A stretch of 64,000 nucleotides of DNA from Tetracentron sinense (Eukaryota; Streptophyta; Magnoliopsida; Trochodendrales; Trochodendraceae): positions 22,326,607-22,390,606 of the forward strand of contig CM026568.1 of NCBI GenBank assembly GCA_015143295.1, given 5' to 3'. The notes below the pieces were generated by a model. The model did no database searches and was not told the origin of the DNA. It saw only the letters and a list, made by a program, of their open reading frames with translations. This document shows positions 10,937 through 23,190 of the stretch, piece after piece. The position numbers and the translations under genes are program-made. Position 1 is the first letter of the stretch; each line of letters starts with the position of its first letter.

Positions 10937-11587
10937 CAACCCCCCCCCCAAAATTTTTTTTGGAATTTTAATAAATTGTATATATATATATATTATAAAA
11001 AATACATAATATATAAATTTTGTATATAGTGCCCCCAAAAAAGTATTGCAAATTTTTTTATATGTATAGTACAAAGGGCTTGTTTCTTTAAATGTCCCTT
11101 TTATCCCTAGTTAAATTTATTATCTTAGGAATTAATTTTTTTAATAAAAACTAAGGGTCGATGTATAAACCCTAGGGTGAGTGAATCTTAACCACAATGA
11201 ATGAGTGTTAAAAGGTGAGTAGGCCCATTTCATTCCCTTTAACCGCGGTTAAGCTTAACCAATTTAAAATTTTTATTATTTTTATAAGAACCAAGGTTAA
11301 ATGGATGAACCCTATGGGTGAATAAATCTTAACCACAATTAGTAGGTATTAAAATGGTGGGTAGGAACTAATGAAGACCGGCCACGTTTTCACTTTTTCT
11401 TGTTACTAAACCCCTTTTTGGAATACAATATTAACCTATTTTATGACCACGATGGACCCATTACCATAAAAAAAAAATTTGGGGGCTACGCCCCTGAACC
11501 CCCAAATCCCCATACCCAATCCCCTAATTTTCTTGGTATATGTAGTCCGGTCCCCCAAATTAAAGAAAATTTCCTGGCTCCGCCCTG
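10937..11587. mobile_element. hAT element of the GGGGCGGAGC family
   Basis: A perfect 8 bp duplication, CATATGCA, flanks it (10929-10936 and 11588-11595). The right end, TTCCTGGCTCCGCCCTG, is the family end; the left end is degraded to a C run. It includes GGGGGCTACGCCCCTGAACC, an internal landmark shared with copies at 34798, 37428 and 47233. Family A arms in inverted order lie at 11146-11365. No transposase. Confidence 0.75.
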
Positions 11588-11957
11588 CATATGCATCAAT
11601 TGCTTGTAAATTTGGATATAATTAAACATCTAACCTGCATAACACATCATACATAAGTTGTGATTTAGAGTATTAAGAAATAGATAAATAAGGGTAACAA
11701 AAAACCGTTGGCACCAGCCCCTCGAAGCCAGGATGGCAAGGGCCTACTCCTAATTTGAGTTAATCTTTTTTCTTTTTAATTTGAGATTAATCTTAGATTA
11801 GAGTCTAGAAGAAATGAATTAGTAGAAGTTTCTCTTAACATGTGATAGGTGGCCCACTCACTCGGCAACCCAACCGAGGAATAACTACTAACCTCCTAAC
11901 CATAACCACTAGAATTTGAAGAAGAATAAAAAAGAATCTTGCTTGCCTACTCTTAAG

Positions 11958-12406
11958 CAATGTTACCTAGTTCGTTAGTTCGCTCACTTCAAATTTGGGT
12001 TCGCGGTTCACAATTCGCCACTTTACAGTGAACCCGATTCGCTAGGGTTAGGATGAGATAATTCGTTTTTCGGTTCGCTTAAATTCTTTAGTTTAGTTCG
12101 CTAGCTTAGTTCACTACTTAAGCATGTAAAAAAAATATATATATTATAAAAAACTATCTTTTAAGCATGCATATAATATATTACAAATACTTATTTGAAA
12201 AATAATAATAATAAAATATAATTTTATGAACGATTTGTGAACTCAAAGTATAAATTTGCCGAACTTAATAAAAAATATCAGTGAATTTGAATAAAAAGTT
12301 AGACAAACTAAGATTGTTTTGAAACCACTATCTGGTTCGCTCAATTTCACGAACCAGTTCGGGTTTGCTCGGTTTGCTATAGCATGTAGCGAACTTGGTA
12401 GCCCTC
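11958..12406. mobile_element. hAT-type MITE, GTTCG-rich family, copy 1
   Basis: It starts CAATGTTACCTAGTTCG and ends CGAACTTGGTAGCCCTC, an imperfect terminal inverted repeat. The 8 bp flanks CTCTTAAG (11950-11957 and 12407-12414) are identical. Both ends are built of GGTTCGC/GTTCGG repeats and the middle is AT-rich. A second copy with its own duplication lies at 13972. No coding capacity. Confidence 0.85.
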
Positions 12407-12414
12407 CTCTTAAG

Positions 12415-13021
12415 CACTCCCTACTTTTTTTTTGGTAAACTCAATCATACCACAAGGCAATGACTGAAGGCAAATACAAGGGAATACTCACACCACCCAA
12501 GCAAACACACACACACACACCACATGCAAACTCACACACACACCACACACATGCAGCCCATGTAAGCTTCACCCTAGAACTCCCTACTTGGATCTGAGGC
12601 AAAAACTAACATATGTCCGTGCTTTTAACCAACACCTATCCTTATCCTTAATTTAACAGGTATTGGTTTTTGGCTGAGAGTAGTAGGGACTGTTTGAGGG
12701 TAAGGCTAGCACACCTTAAATAACGATTTGGTCAATAATATAGCCCTTAAAACTTGAAATTTACCCAATACTTTGCTCTAAACCTTGTTGGAAGGCCTTA
12801 TTAAGGCCCACTTATCAACCTCTTCTCAATTACTAAGGCCTAGTTTTTGCTCTAAAATGGCCACTAAAATGTAAATGCACTATCAAAACTCCCTTATCAA
12901 TTGGGTCTCTACCTTTTGTGATGATCATTTTGTAAAACTCATTATTAAAAAAATCATCCTCATCTGGTAACCTAAGCCTTTAAAGTGCCTTTTGGAGTGG
13001 TTGCTCCGACTTATCCTTATG
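12415..13021. other. SINE-like repeat and intergenic spacer
   Basis: 12425-12600 (GGTAAACTCAATCATACCAC, then a CA-rich tract and CATGTAAGCTTCACCCTAGA) is an inverted, diverged copy of 42112-42290, so it is a dispersed SINE-like repeat on the minus strand. 12640-12712 ends in GAGAGTAGTAGGG and GGTAAGGCTAGCACACC, resembling one end of the Mutator MITE family at 39723. No gene seen. Confidence 0.45.
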
Positions 13022-13117
13022 GCACCTAAGGGCCTGTTTGGCATCACTCCCAAGGAAAAATTCTTTATTCTCAAGGAATCGAGAATTTTTCCTTGGGAGT
13101 GGTGCCAATCAGGCCCT
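13022..13117. mobile_element. Hairpin MITE (GGGCCTGTTTGGCATC)
   Basis: The left arm GGGCCTGTTTGGCATCACTC is followed by CCAAGGAAAAATTCT. The right arm is the near-exact reverse complement, AGAATTTTTCCTTGGGAG then TGGTGCCAATCAGGCCC, so the element folds almost completely. TAA and CAG flank it, so a PIF/Harbinger-type TTA/TAA duplication is not confirmed. Confidence 0.6.
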
Positions 13118-13963
13118 CAGCAGCTACCTTGGGTCTGGTTGTGTGTGAGTTTTGAGCTAGATTGTGTCTGTGTTGGTTTTGAGCTAGAGAGTGTGTGTTA
13201 GTTACATGATAACATTTCCACCAAAAAAAAAAAAAGGGCCTTTAAAGTGGCATCTACTTTACAACTGTGTTGCGTAGTTAGCAGCACCATTTGGATCATT
13301 AATCAGACGAAGGAATATAAGTAATATACATCAACGATACTATAATCAAGTTATATGAATGCATATAAAAATAAATGCGTCAAAATATAAGTATTTTGAG
13401 CAGCGCCAAAGATTTTCTGAGTGTTATTGTCATCTTTGAGTCCTTGGAGATGATGAAAACGACTAACACGAGAAGTCGAGAGAGGAGAGTCTTTGGCACT
13501 TTGATGTTTGAAGGCGACGCATCCTCACAGCTAACACAGCATAGGCGACGCATCCTCACAGCTAACACTGCATGTGACTCGTCACATCAAGGGATCTGTC
13601 TTTTATTTGTTGATCAGTAGACACGCGGACACGCGGGGACACTTCAAGTGACCACCTAACTCCACTCACCAAAGGCGTTTCAGTACATTGACACCCATTA
13701 CAAATGCATGTGGTCCTAAGGTAAACAGACACTCTTACAATTAGTTTTAAGACTCGATAAGGTCTTTTTTTTTTTTCCCCTCTTGACGAGGGTGTCCACG
13801 CCTCTTAGAACACACCGACTAATACCCCAAATACGTGCAAACTTACCTATCCACACGCACCAAGCAAATAAGGATAAAACCCTACGGGTGGCCAACAAGG
13901 AAAAGGGAATTGAAATGTGAAGTTGCCATTAAGTTCGTTAATGGGTGCCCAATTACCTAAAAT
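13118..13963. other. Intergenic, no gene seen
   Basis: A TG-rich stretch with a tandem TTGAGCTAGA motif and a poly(A) run (13140-13235) looks like the tail of a SINE-like repeat. The GCATCCTCACAGCTAACAC-type block near 13519-13570 is duplicated in tandem. The frame 13375-13620 spans that duplication and resembles no known protein. Confidence 0.4.
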
Positions 13964-13971
13964 GTTCAAAC

Positions 13972-14471
13972 TAATGTTACCTGGTTCGTCGGTTCAAATT
14001 CGGGTTCGCAGTTTCGCAATTCCGCAATTCGTCATTCTAGAGTGAACCTGGTTCGTTAGGGGTAGGATGAGATAATTCGTTTTTCAGTTCGCTTTGGTTT
14101 TTTAGTTTGGTTTGCTAGCAATTGGTTCGCTACTTAAGAATGTAAAACCAAATATATATTTTATATTATAATATAAAAATAATAATATCTTTTAAGCATG
14201 TAAACAATATATTACAAATACTAAATACTTATTTGAAAAAAAATAAAAAAATACTTTTATATGAGCAGTTTGTGAACTCATAGTCTAAATTTACAGAACT
14301 TAAAGAAAAATAACAGTGAATTTGAATGAAAATTTTGACAAACTAAGATTTTTTTTGAAACCACTATGTGGTTCACTCAATTTCATGAACCAATCCGAAC
14401 CGAACCACAAATCAGTTCATATTCACTCGGTTCACGGTTCGCTATAGCATATTACGAACTTGGTAACCCTG
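13972..14471. mobile_element. hAT-type MITE, GTTCG-rich family, copy 2
   Basis: It starts TAATGTTACCTGGTTCG and ends CGAACTTGGTAACCCTG, homologous along its length to 11958-12406. Perfect 8 bp flanks GTTCAAAC lie at 13964-13971 and 14472-14479. Together the copies give a consensus end near CAGGGTTACCAAGTTCG, a standard hAT form. No coding capacity. Confidence 0.85.
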
Positions 14472-14711
14472 GTTCAAACCTTTCGCATGGGCTCGACCCG
14501 TTCGACTAGTATTCGTGCCTGACCAATACCCCCCGATCGATGAGCCCGATATGGGTCCTCAGGGTAATAATAGGGTCTGGTCTGGAAAACACAATACCCA
14601 TCTACTACGGTGTTGAATATTGAATATTTCATTTCCATTTAATTGGTATTCTGGTTAAAAAGATGGTTTCTAAATTCTAATTAGTACATTAATTCTCTGG
14701 TTGCACAAGGA

Positions 14712-15035
14712 GAAGATCAACCTGAGGAGCTGCTAACCGTTTAGGATCTGCAAGTTGATATTGAAGACCATGAAAATGGCTGCAGCCATCACATAGGACT
14801 AACTGAATTTGAAATTGGTGATAAAAGAAAAACTATATTTTTCAGAGTTCTTGAAGGATTACAGCGTTTGTCTGCGTAGGGGCTGGCCATTGCAGCTGTT
14901 AATGGTCAGTCCCTACTGAATATCTTTCTACAACTTGTAACGCTAAAGAGAACCAAAACACTTCTAACAATGGCCGATAGCTTTTTTGTATCGTGTACAT
15001 ACCGAATGTGTATTAAGAGAAGCTCTCCTTCGTAA
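14712..15035 (+). pseudogene. Unrecognised decayed coding remnant
   Basis: One frame reads through 108 codons with only two internal stops (first TAG at 14742) and ends at TAA 15033-15035. The peptide has protein-like composition: EDQPEELLTV, then DIEDHENGC, then LTEFEIGDKR, then VLEGLQRLS and GLAIAAVNGQSLLN. I do not recognise the family. No intact start exists, and the upstream sequence has stops. It could be the last exon of a dead gene or a captured fragment; it could also be chance. Confidence 0.25.
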
Positions 15036-18000
15036 TCCCTGTATCAGTTACAACATCGCGGCATTAAAGTACATATGAAATTTACTAATTCTAGTTTCTA
15101 TGTAATACTTATTGTTTTTCTAACATTGTACATCAATTGAATTTTCTTGAGTAGTAGATTCACTTCAGTTGTGCATGCCCTTGTGTTTTTTCTTTGTGCA
15201 TCGTAACCGTGAAATAGCTGGAAATCCATGAGCCATGTCTCATACCACATTGCTGATCTACCCAAGGCACCCCATTGAAAAATGTAATGAAACAATTCAG
15301 GTACAAAACATGTTTATCCTTTCTAATGAATGACTAAGTATTATCGAGGGAAATGATTTACCAACAAAGGGATCAAAGATGGTTATTTCAATAGGATCCA
15401 AATCTTGATTAGCCATATCATCTACAATAGAGTATGATTCACATAAGCCGTGAATAAAAACTGAAATATATATATCCTAAGAAAAATGTATCCCAAACTC
15501 CACTAGGATTGCAGTGCCACAAAATTTTGTTCTACAAGTGCAATATTAAACAGATTACATAACTATTAGTCTATTACCCCTTTTTATTAAACAAATTCCC
15601 GACATTTCACACAAATGAACAAGACGTCGTAGCTGAAATCTTTTTCTTTATCAATTTTCATCGTTAGAAATGTATCTGATTACACCATATACAGTGTCAA
15701 GGCTAATACCACAAGTCGAAAAATGGTCTCCGGGAAAATCTGCAAGTAATCATAAACCCTAAGGTAAGCATTGATTATGAATTTACTAACCACTAGTCTT
15801 AGACAAAATTATCTAGATAGTTGTACGAAGCGCGAATTAAGTAGCTACCCTAGTTTTTGATACTTGTACTCAGCAGTACTCTTAATTTATAGGTCTAGTG
15901 AACCCAAAAAAAAAGGTGGCATTAATAAAATCCCCACCATTGCCTCCAAGCTTGTTTCCTCCACCTCCTTTGTTTTCCTTTTTTAATTTAACTTCAAATG
16001 AAGAATTTCTAGAATTGTATTTTTCAGACAATATTATGTATAATACAAAAAAAAAAAATATTAAGCACCCATTTTTCTAATAAATGCAAATGTTATGGGA
16101 TAGGTACCCCCAAACTATTCTTGGTAGGGCCTCTAGAAATACCCATGACTCTCTCTTGATTGATCAACCAAAGAGAAGCGATAACGACTATCCGATAGTG
16201 CATCAATGGATATCCATGTGCCTCGCGATCAATAAATAGCATACGACAACGGTATGTGCACGCACCAAGTCTTGTTTAGCACTGGTCTGACGGAGACCGT
16301 CGGGTCCCTTGAGAGATCATCGTATAGTTTGCTCACACATGGTGAATATCCACGGGTTCTTGTTCATGTGGAATGCCCATACTGTGCCCATGTGGTGTTG
16401 GGGCTTGAAATGTGATGAATCCAAATGTGGTGCGTATTATTGCAAGTGGGGAAAGAAAGGTATAGAAGATAGGATCCAAGTAAGGTAGTCATGACTGTTG
16501 AGATTGAATGTTGGGGTGGTCGTCGACTTTGTAGTTACTCAGTTAGCTTTTAGTTTGAGAACAAAAGGACTGGACCCCAAGTTGATACTTGATGCTAACT
16601 ACTCTTAGGGTCCCACTTTCATGCAGAGTCTATACCTAGCGAGGGAATTAGTGGATGAGAAAGTGGAAGGATCCAAACAGTCCCCACATGGATAGAAGTG
16701 GCAATATTTTAATGTACAGTAATTCTAATATAACCATATACGCTTATGGTTTGCAGTAGTTCTGAGGTTCAGCACCATGGATACTGCATATATATACTCT
16801 TTAATTGCCTTCAATTGTAGTTCAAACACCATGAATTGTAAGATTTGGCTACCTCAGCTCGCGGGTTCGACAAAAAAAAAAGATTAATAATTATTAGTGT
16901 ACGACTATTTAGATTTTTGTTGTGCAAAGTGTCTTGCATTTAACTTGTTACAACTTCAGTATTGCTCACTCAAGTCGAGCCCCTCGTTACACTCAAATCC
17001 TCCTTCATTGGTCCAGCTCAATGCTAAGGTTATTGGGTTGCAGGGTCGGACCCAGCAACCACTTTGCCCAAGGGTTCCCGGGGGGGGGGTGGAGTAACGC
17101 ATACATGTGTCTATACGGTTTTTTTTTTTTTTGGATTTTTCAATTGTATTAGGAGTTTGTTTCAAGTTAGATTTCTGACTGAGTATATAATATAATATTC
17201 AGTCTAGGGTTTCTATTCAACAGAGAACAAGTAGCCCACATCAGGTGAATCGAGTAAATTTGTGTGTTCTTGTGTCTTTTTATTTTCGTATTAGGTTATT
17301 TCACCTAAGAACATGTATATTAAGGCGTCGAAGAGGAGAGGAGATCGAGAGGTGAAAAAAAAAAGGAGTTGTTAGGTGGGGTTGAGGTGATGGGTAGCCG
17401 AAGCACAGACAAGAGCATATTGTGCTGTCCTAGTGGACTTAGCTGCATTATCCAGCCTGCCCCGGGACCATTCCTATATAATTTCATAGTGATCAATTCC
17501 CAATTCAACTCTAGCTGTAGACCGAATACAAGCAAATTCAAACAGGCCCTTTTAGATTTGATGACTTGATTACCAATTGTGGATTCTTGCCTGACCTGAC
17601 CAGTTTCAAGGATACATACACTGTGGGGCCTTAGTTTCACTTATAATTCTATCGATATATGTATTTTTAGACTATTTTTCTTAGTTGGAGCTTGGGACCT
17701 AGAAATTTTAAGGCGTGGTTCAGATGAAAATAAATGCATTCAAACAAGAAGAAATCAATACCAGAGAGAGAGAGAGAGAGGGTGCATGATGGTGAGTGTA
17801 GGGTGAACCACCGACAGTGGGTGGGACCATCTTGGTGGGGTCGGGGGGGTCGAAAGAGAGAGTGCAAAGAAGGTTCGTTTACAAACCGAACCATGACAAA
17901 ACACATTTGCCATCAAATTTTGGGATACATCTTGTCAAGCCCATGTCCCCTAAATGCACCTCTTTTTATTTTTTTACATCTTTTAGCCTTTTGAAATATC

Positions 18001-18656
18001 TTGATTAGATCAAAGGAAAGGAAAAGAGATTGATAAGATATACCACAACTGCTTCAGTGTCTCGTAACTGATTGTAGGACCCCCCAACTGATTAATGGAT
18101 TGCCCCTTTTTGAGAATGGGTGCAACCCAATTGGAAAAAGGTTTTAGACGATTAGGCACCCACAGGTTTGTGCCACTAGAAAGGTGAGTGATATACCATC
18201 AACTTTACTTTGCATTTGTGGGTTCTGTAGGAGCTTTCAAACCACATATTTGATATTTCTGTCCCTCCATCTAGCCATTTACATCTATGAATTGAAAGAG
18301 GGAAATCTAGGGTTCTAGATTTTTTTTTGGGTTTAAATCTAGGGTTCTAGATTAGATTCAAAGGATGGTGCACTCACATGTAAGGATTGACACCAGCCCA
18401 ACTAAAATCCTGGCCCAGTCTGACTTTAGATCGGGTTGGATCAGCACATCTTGGGCCAACATGGCCCAATATGTAGCCCTAAGCCTGGAAGGCTCCTTAC
18501 TCAAAATAAAATATCTGAATCTTCATTTTCAAATTAAAACAAAAGAAGAGAAAATGAAAAACAAAACTTTAAGTTTTATCCTATAAAAAGTAGGCTTTAA
18601 ACTAATCTATCTAATATAAAAATTGGAAAAAAAAAAAACCCTTATTAGAAGATTTA
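15036..18656. other. Intergenic, no gene seen
   Basis: 3.6 kb of unique-looking AT-rich DNA. The longest frames (17320-17640 minus, 17734-17994 plus) overlap simple sequence, such as (GA)n at 17763-17782, and match no family. A G run lies at 17080-17089. No repeat boundaries could be defined. Confidence 0.35.
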
Positions 18657-18947
18657 GAGGGCGTTTGGTAACTATAAACTAAAATGTAGAGCTCATTTAA
18701 AAATTGAACTTATTTGGACTTTAATGTGTTAAGTTAAAGTTTAATTGAATGTTTTTTTTTTTTTTTTAAGTACAGGTTTTACCTCCCAAGTAATAAGAAG
18801 ACATGAGCTACTTTTTTCTTTAAAGGTAAATCTCAACTTAAAAAAAATTTAGACATTCAATTAAACTTTAACTTAACACTAAAGTCTAAATAAACTCAAT
18901 TTTCAAATAAGTTGTACCTAGTTATTTTACAGTTATCAAATGCCCTC
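18657..18947. mobile_element. PIF/Harbinger (Tourist-like) MITE
   Basis: It starts GAGGGCGTTTGGTAACTATA and ends AGTTATCAAATGCCCTC, with a 3 bp TTA duplication on each side (18654-18656 and 18948-18950). The long subterminal arms are also inverted (TTTAATTGAATG / CATTCAATTAAA). TTA duplications with GGGCGTTTGG ends are the hallmark of PIF/Harbinger MITEs. No coding capacity. Confidence 0.85.
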
Positions 18948-18950
18948 TTA

Positions 18951-19880
18951 AAATTCACTAGATATAAATTGCATGCTTTCCCAATAAACAAGTGTGCGAT
19001 GAACCGAAATTCTTAATCTAGAAGCTTACTCCAAGCAATCAAGGTTCTTTCAAAATCCACGAACCCAAAGTTATGGTTCCGAATCCATTAGTATGAAATA
19101 TTTTCTTGTCCAAATGAAATCCCAAAGCAAACCCAAATCCTAAACTATTACACCACCAAATCAGGCTATGGGCATGGGCTAAGCCCCTCCAGGCCCATTT
19201 CTAACTAGAATCACTTCGCCCTAGTCTAATCGTTAAAAAGGAAAATTGATAAATAAAATAGATTAACTATGAACCGGAGCTCCAGTTAAAGAGATAACTA
19301 GAGCGACCCAAAAATTGCCTTGAGGTAGGGGTAATTTTGTAATTATGAATATAAAATAAGGATATTTATGTCCACTAAAATTATTTGATGTTATACCCAA
19401 ACTACCCCTGCGGCCCTGCCCAAGCATAATTTGAGATGCTCTAGTTATCTCTTCAACCAAATCTCTTGTTCATGGTAATCTCTTTTTTTTAAAAAAGATT
19501 CATAAGAATGCCAAGAAAATCAGATGTCTTTGAAACCCGCATGACACTTCATGCAGATGTGGGCCAGGCCTATCACGAGCCTGACCCAAGGATAAAGCTA
19601 TATATGTGCCAGGCTTTAAAATGAGGCCTGAGGATTGTCAATGGGCCGGTAAGTGGAGCCAAATATGAAGCCTCTCGGTACAAAAGTTGCCTATGTCGCT
19701 AAAAGTTGTGAATTTCTAACATAGATCGAAACAGATAATTGCGGTAATGTGCCTTATTTGGTTGGGCCTTTATATCAACTCATCCACAGGACCTTGTGGA
19801 AGGACCCAAGTCTAGCTAGCTTGCTTTTCTGAAGAGCCCTAATTAAGCTTTTGCCCAGGCTTGGACCACCGTGCAGTCCG
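18951..19880. other. Intergenic, no gene seen
   Basis: AT-rich spacer. The segment 19262-19460 has inverted ends (GGAGCTCCAGTTAAAGAGAT near 19277 and ATCTCTTCAACC near 19448) and may be another MITE. No coding evidence. Confidence 0.35.
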
Positions 19881-19888
19881 GCCCGGAG

Positions 19889-20186
19889 CTGTGCGACCCA
19901 GCCTTGGATTCTCTCTGGCAGAAGGGCTCCTCTCGGGTGTCCACAAAATGGTGGACATGTGGCTGGAGAAGTCATTTCATGGGCCCATGATTTTGACTTC
20001 TCCCCACATTATTTGACACATCGTGATAAAGTGGTGAAATAAATGAGAGATATCAAGTGGGGAGAAGTCAAAATCATGGGGAGAAAATGGAATGACATCT
20101 CTCCTTTTTCACGCCACATGTCCACTATTTTGTGGACACACGAGAGGAGTCTTCGCCAGAGACAATCCAGAGCCGTGCGACCCCAG
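19889..20186. repeat. Large imperfect inverted repeat (MITE-like)
   Basis: The left arm, GTGCGACCCAGCC then CTCTGGCAGAAGGGCTCC then GTGTCCACAAAATGGTGGAC, is matched in reverse by TGTCCACTATTTTGTGGACA, GGAGTCTTCGCCAGAGAC and CCGTGCGACCCC on the right. The centre, TGACTTCTCCCCAC / GTGGGGAGAAGTCA, is also inverted. A related element is at 61890-62080. Ends and target duplication are not resolved. Confidence 0.6.
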
Positions 20187-20300
20187 CTTGTCAGTTGCAC
20201 CTTTACGCCATGATTGAACTAATATGTACCCACCATGGAAAATAACAAGCTCTTTTGCTTATTATGAGCCTTGTTTAATATGTTTTTTTTGGATGGTATC

Positions 20301-20550
20301 TGTTATTGTATAGCTCTTTATTTGTTTTTCTTTTTGGTCCTACTTTTGAAGTCTTTTTCCCTCAATACCAAATTCAAAGTATTAAGAGACCCTTTTTTAA
20401 AAGGGAAAGGTCTTTCTCTTCATTTTTGGGTAATCAATTATCAGGTTAGGAGTTAGGTTAGTTCAAAGGTAGGCCGTCAAACTACACTGACATACTCAAA
20501 CTCCCCTACTGAAGATATACGACCTACCACTTGCACAAACCAGGAGGCAT
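20301..20550. repeat. Direct repeat, copy 1
   Basis: The segment runs from TTATTGTATAGCTCTTTA through GGTTAGGAGTTAGGTTAG to CAGGAGGCA. It is about 80 percent identical to 21061-21344 in the same orientation, about 500 bases away. It could be a pair of degenerate LTRs of a small retroelement or two copies of a dispersed repeat. Confidence 0.6.
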
Positions 20551-21060
20551 AAGCATTGTTTAATATTGTTACTCTTGCTCTCGACATCAAATTCATTGCC
20601 AAATAAGTCGTAAGAGATCGGTTTCTGTCGGAATGCATCGAGTGTTCTCGAAGGCTTTAGTGAACTTGGTAAAGTTATATAAACTTTGTTACCCCTCATA
20701 TTCAGCGAGGGGTAGTTCAACTCTTTTAAATGCACCCTCTCTTTAAGGGATACACGTGTTATTGTCGTTCATCAGTAGAAAGACACGTGTTTTGCACCAA
20801 CACTCTCTACTCAACACTCTGTCTACTCATAAAGAGAATGCGTAAAAAAAAGTTTTCATTTTCCTTGAGTCAATTTGCACTTTAGGTGCAGGTACTTTTT
20901 TTTTTTTTGAGGAGGTAAAGTAACACCTAAAACCACACACGCACACGGTCACTAAAGTATAAGGGTAAACCCACTCAATCACTCCAAAACCTTAACTTTC
21001 TATACCAATCTAATGGTATAGAGTGACCCCATTAAAAAGGGAGGAAAAACACTCTTTTCT

Positions 21061-21344
21061 CTTATTGTATAGTTCTTTAATTATTTGCTTTCCTTTTTTG
21101 TCCTAGTCCATTTCTTGTTCCTTTTGAAGTCCTCTTCCCTCAAAGATTGGGACATCTCTATACCAAATTCAATGGTATTAAGGGACCCCTCTTTAAAAGG
21201 GAGAGGTCCTCCTCTTCCTTTTTGGGTAATCATTTATCAGGTTAGGAGTTAGGTTAGTTCAAAGGTGGGCTTCAAACTACACCGACAGACTTGAACTCCC
21301 CTAAGGGAGATATACAACCTACCACTTGCGCAAAATAGGAGGCA
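21061..21344. repeat. Direct repeat, copy 2
   Basis: This is the partner of 20301-20550, with the same order of landmarks (TACCAAATTCAATGG, TTAAAAGGGAGAGG, GGTTAGGAGTTAGGTTAGTT, CTACCACTTGCGC). A third partial piece at 21001-21050 (TACCAATCTAATGGTATAGA) suggests repeated duplication. No primer-binding site is seen between the copies. Confidence 0.6.
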
Positions 21345-21723
21345 CGATGCAAGTAGTCATTCAAAAAAAGGGAGAAAAAGTGGGAGGAATGAATTCATCT
21401 TTAATATATTATTTTTCTTTTATTTTTTTAACCCTTTTGATATAAATGACCATAATACTCTTACATTTTTTATTTGGTCATTAAATAATAGGGAAAAAAG
21501 TCTCCTGAATTTTATCGTATCAAAAAATCTTTGAAGTTATCCAATGATAGGGTTGAACTTGGCATGAATGACTTTTTTATAACCCAAGGCTACAAAAGAC
21601 CAACAAACTACAATAGATAATATTTTAAATTACAAAATGTGCATGACTATTTTGGGTTGGAGACAATTTTTATGATTTGTTGGCAGCTTATTGGTTCTTT
21701 GCTGCCAAGTTTCACTCCTAGAT

Positions 21724-21915
21724 AGGAGAGCCTCTTTAACTGCCCATTTAACTATGGTTAAGACATTTTAACCCTTAGGGTTAGTATTTTTTCTTCTAAA
21801 AACCAATGTTAAATTGTTAAATCCTAAGGGTTAATGAATCTTAACCACAGTTAATGGGGGTTAAAAAGGACACATGTTGACCTGTGGGTGCGACTAAACT
21901 GTCTCGAGTTTAATC
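21724..21915. mobile_element. Family A palindromic element
   Basis: The left arm, TTAACTATGGTTAAGA...TTAACCCTTAGGGTTAG, is mirrored by CCTAAGGGTTAATGAATC then TTAACCACAGTTAATGG. The right edge carries GGACACATGTTGACC then GTGGGTGCGACTAAACT. This pattern (opposed GGTTAAGATTCAC arms around ACCAAGGTTA) defines family A in this window. Ends are diffuse and no TSD was found for this copy. Confidence 0.6.
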
Positions 21916-23165
21916 GCGATTGAATATGATCCCAACTCCCTAGATAGGCATTTGTACAGTTCCATGGTACACATTATGGAATTGGAAACTTTCAAGTGTG
22001 CGAATAAATGGGCTTTGACAAGGTTTTGGATCAAACCCATAAAGCCAATCCATGAAAAGCATCAGGACCAATCCTATCTCACAACCCCTATCATTTAAAC
22101 CACGCATTTGATAATACACCTCTGGATTCAGCATAAGTTAAAAATACTAGGCAAATCATCCAAGAATGAGCTAAAACCTAAGTTGCTGCCAAGTTGCATT
22201 TTTCATAAAATGACCAACTTAAATTTCCTCTCATTCCAACCAAAAAAAAAAATTCCTCTCATTCTTTTATTTGGTTTTGTATGTCCAATAGGTCTTTTCC
22301 AGCCCGGGATATAAAAGACCATTGCTGCCAAGTTCCACTCTCACCTACATAGCTTACTTCTATATACGAAAGTTTAGCTTATTCCATAATTTAAATTTTA
22401 AATTCCAATTGCAGATAACTTCTTACATCTGAGAGGCAATGTACAACTGTTTCAATTTCTTCCAGATTCCCATGTCCATGCTTTTAGGAAAGGATCTCAA
22501 ATAAATCAGATTCTTCTCCCTTTGTTTTAATTGATGAGTAGTTTACAGCTTTAACTAATAAACATTAAGAACTAAAACAAGCCAGTTGGAAAGATTAATC
22601 AATTTGGAGGAGCGGTTTAAGAATGATTAGGGAGGTTTTAGTATTTGTTAATTCTGAAGATAAGGCAAACCCGGATTAAAATAAAACATGGATTTGAAGA
22701 TTAGGATCTGTGTGACATGGCCTTCTAAGTTGATAGTAATTAAGGACAATATAATCTCCTTGAATCAAGGAATTTGCTCTTCTCTCAAATCCAGGTGTAT
22801 TTTTCCATCCACTTTTCCTTGTCTGAGGAGAGGAGCCAAACATGTAAATGTTGATTCTCCTGGGGTGTGCAATAAGATAATACTTAATTACAGACTACAT
22901 TCAATGTTTAGAGCCTGGAACTCGAAACCTAGTCGACAGCTCGGTGAGTCAACGACTCAACTCAATCGAGACCGATTCTTCAATGACTGGTTAGACTCTA
23001 TAGAGTGTTAAGTTAGATAAATCTTTTAGAGGTGGATGGCTGAAATCCCAAATGTTTCAAACACAAAAGCGATTGGAACCTTGGACCAAATGGTTGGGAA
23101 GTAAGAAGGAAATGAGCAGAGGGATCATGGCCTCATGGGTACATGACTAGCTTACTTACCCATCT
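21916..23165. other. Upstream intergenic region of the bHLH gene
   Basis: No repeats with clear ends. The frame 22688-23011 is open for 107 codons but has no family resemblance, and it lies upstream of a likely promoter. I treat it as chance. No other feature seen. Confidence 0.4.
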
Positions 23166-23173
23166 AGAATATG

Positions 23174-23190
23174 AAATATATATAAATATC
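23174..23190 (+). promoter_or_regulatory. Putative TATA box of the bHLH gene
   Basis: AAATATATATAAATATCC is a good plant TATA context, about 450 bases upstream of the start codon. Transcription would start around 23205-23215, giving a leader of about 420 bases with several short upstream ATGs (for example 23417 and 23609). There is no experimental support; the motif is seen and the role inferred. Confidence 0.35.

Noticed and set aside
17320..17640. 106-codon open frame on the minus strand
   Set aside because: No recognisable domain, it overlaps another open frame on the other strand, and there is no start or splice context.
22688..23011. 107-codon open frame upstream of the bHLH gene
   Set aside because: No family resemblance, a single frame with no splice support, and it lies just upstream of the likely promoter.
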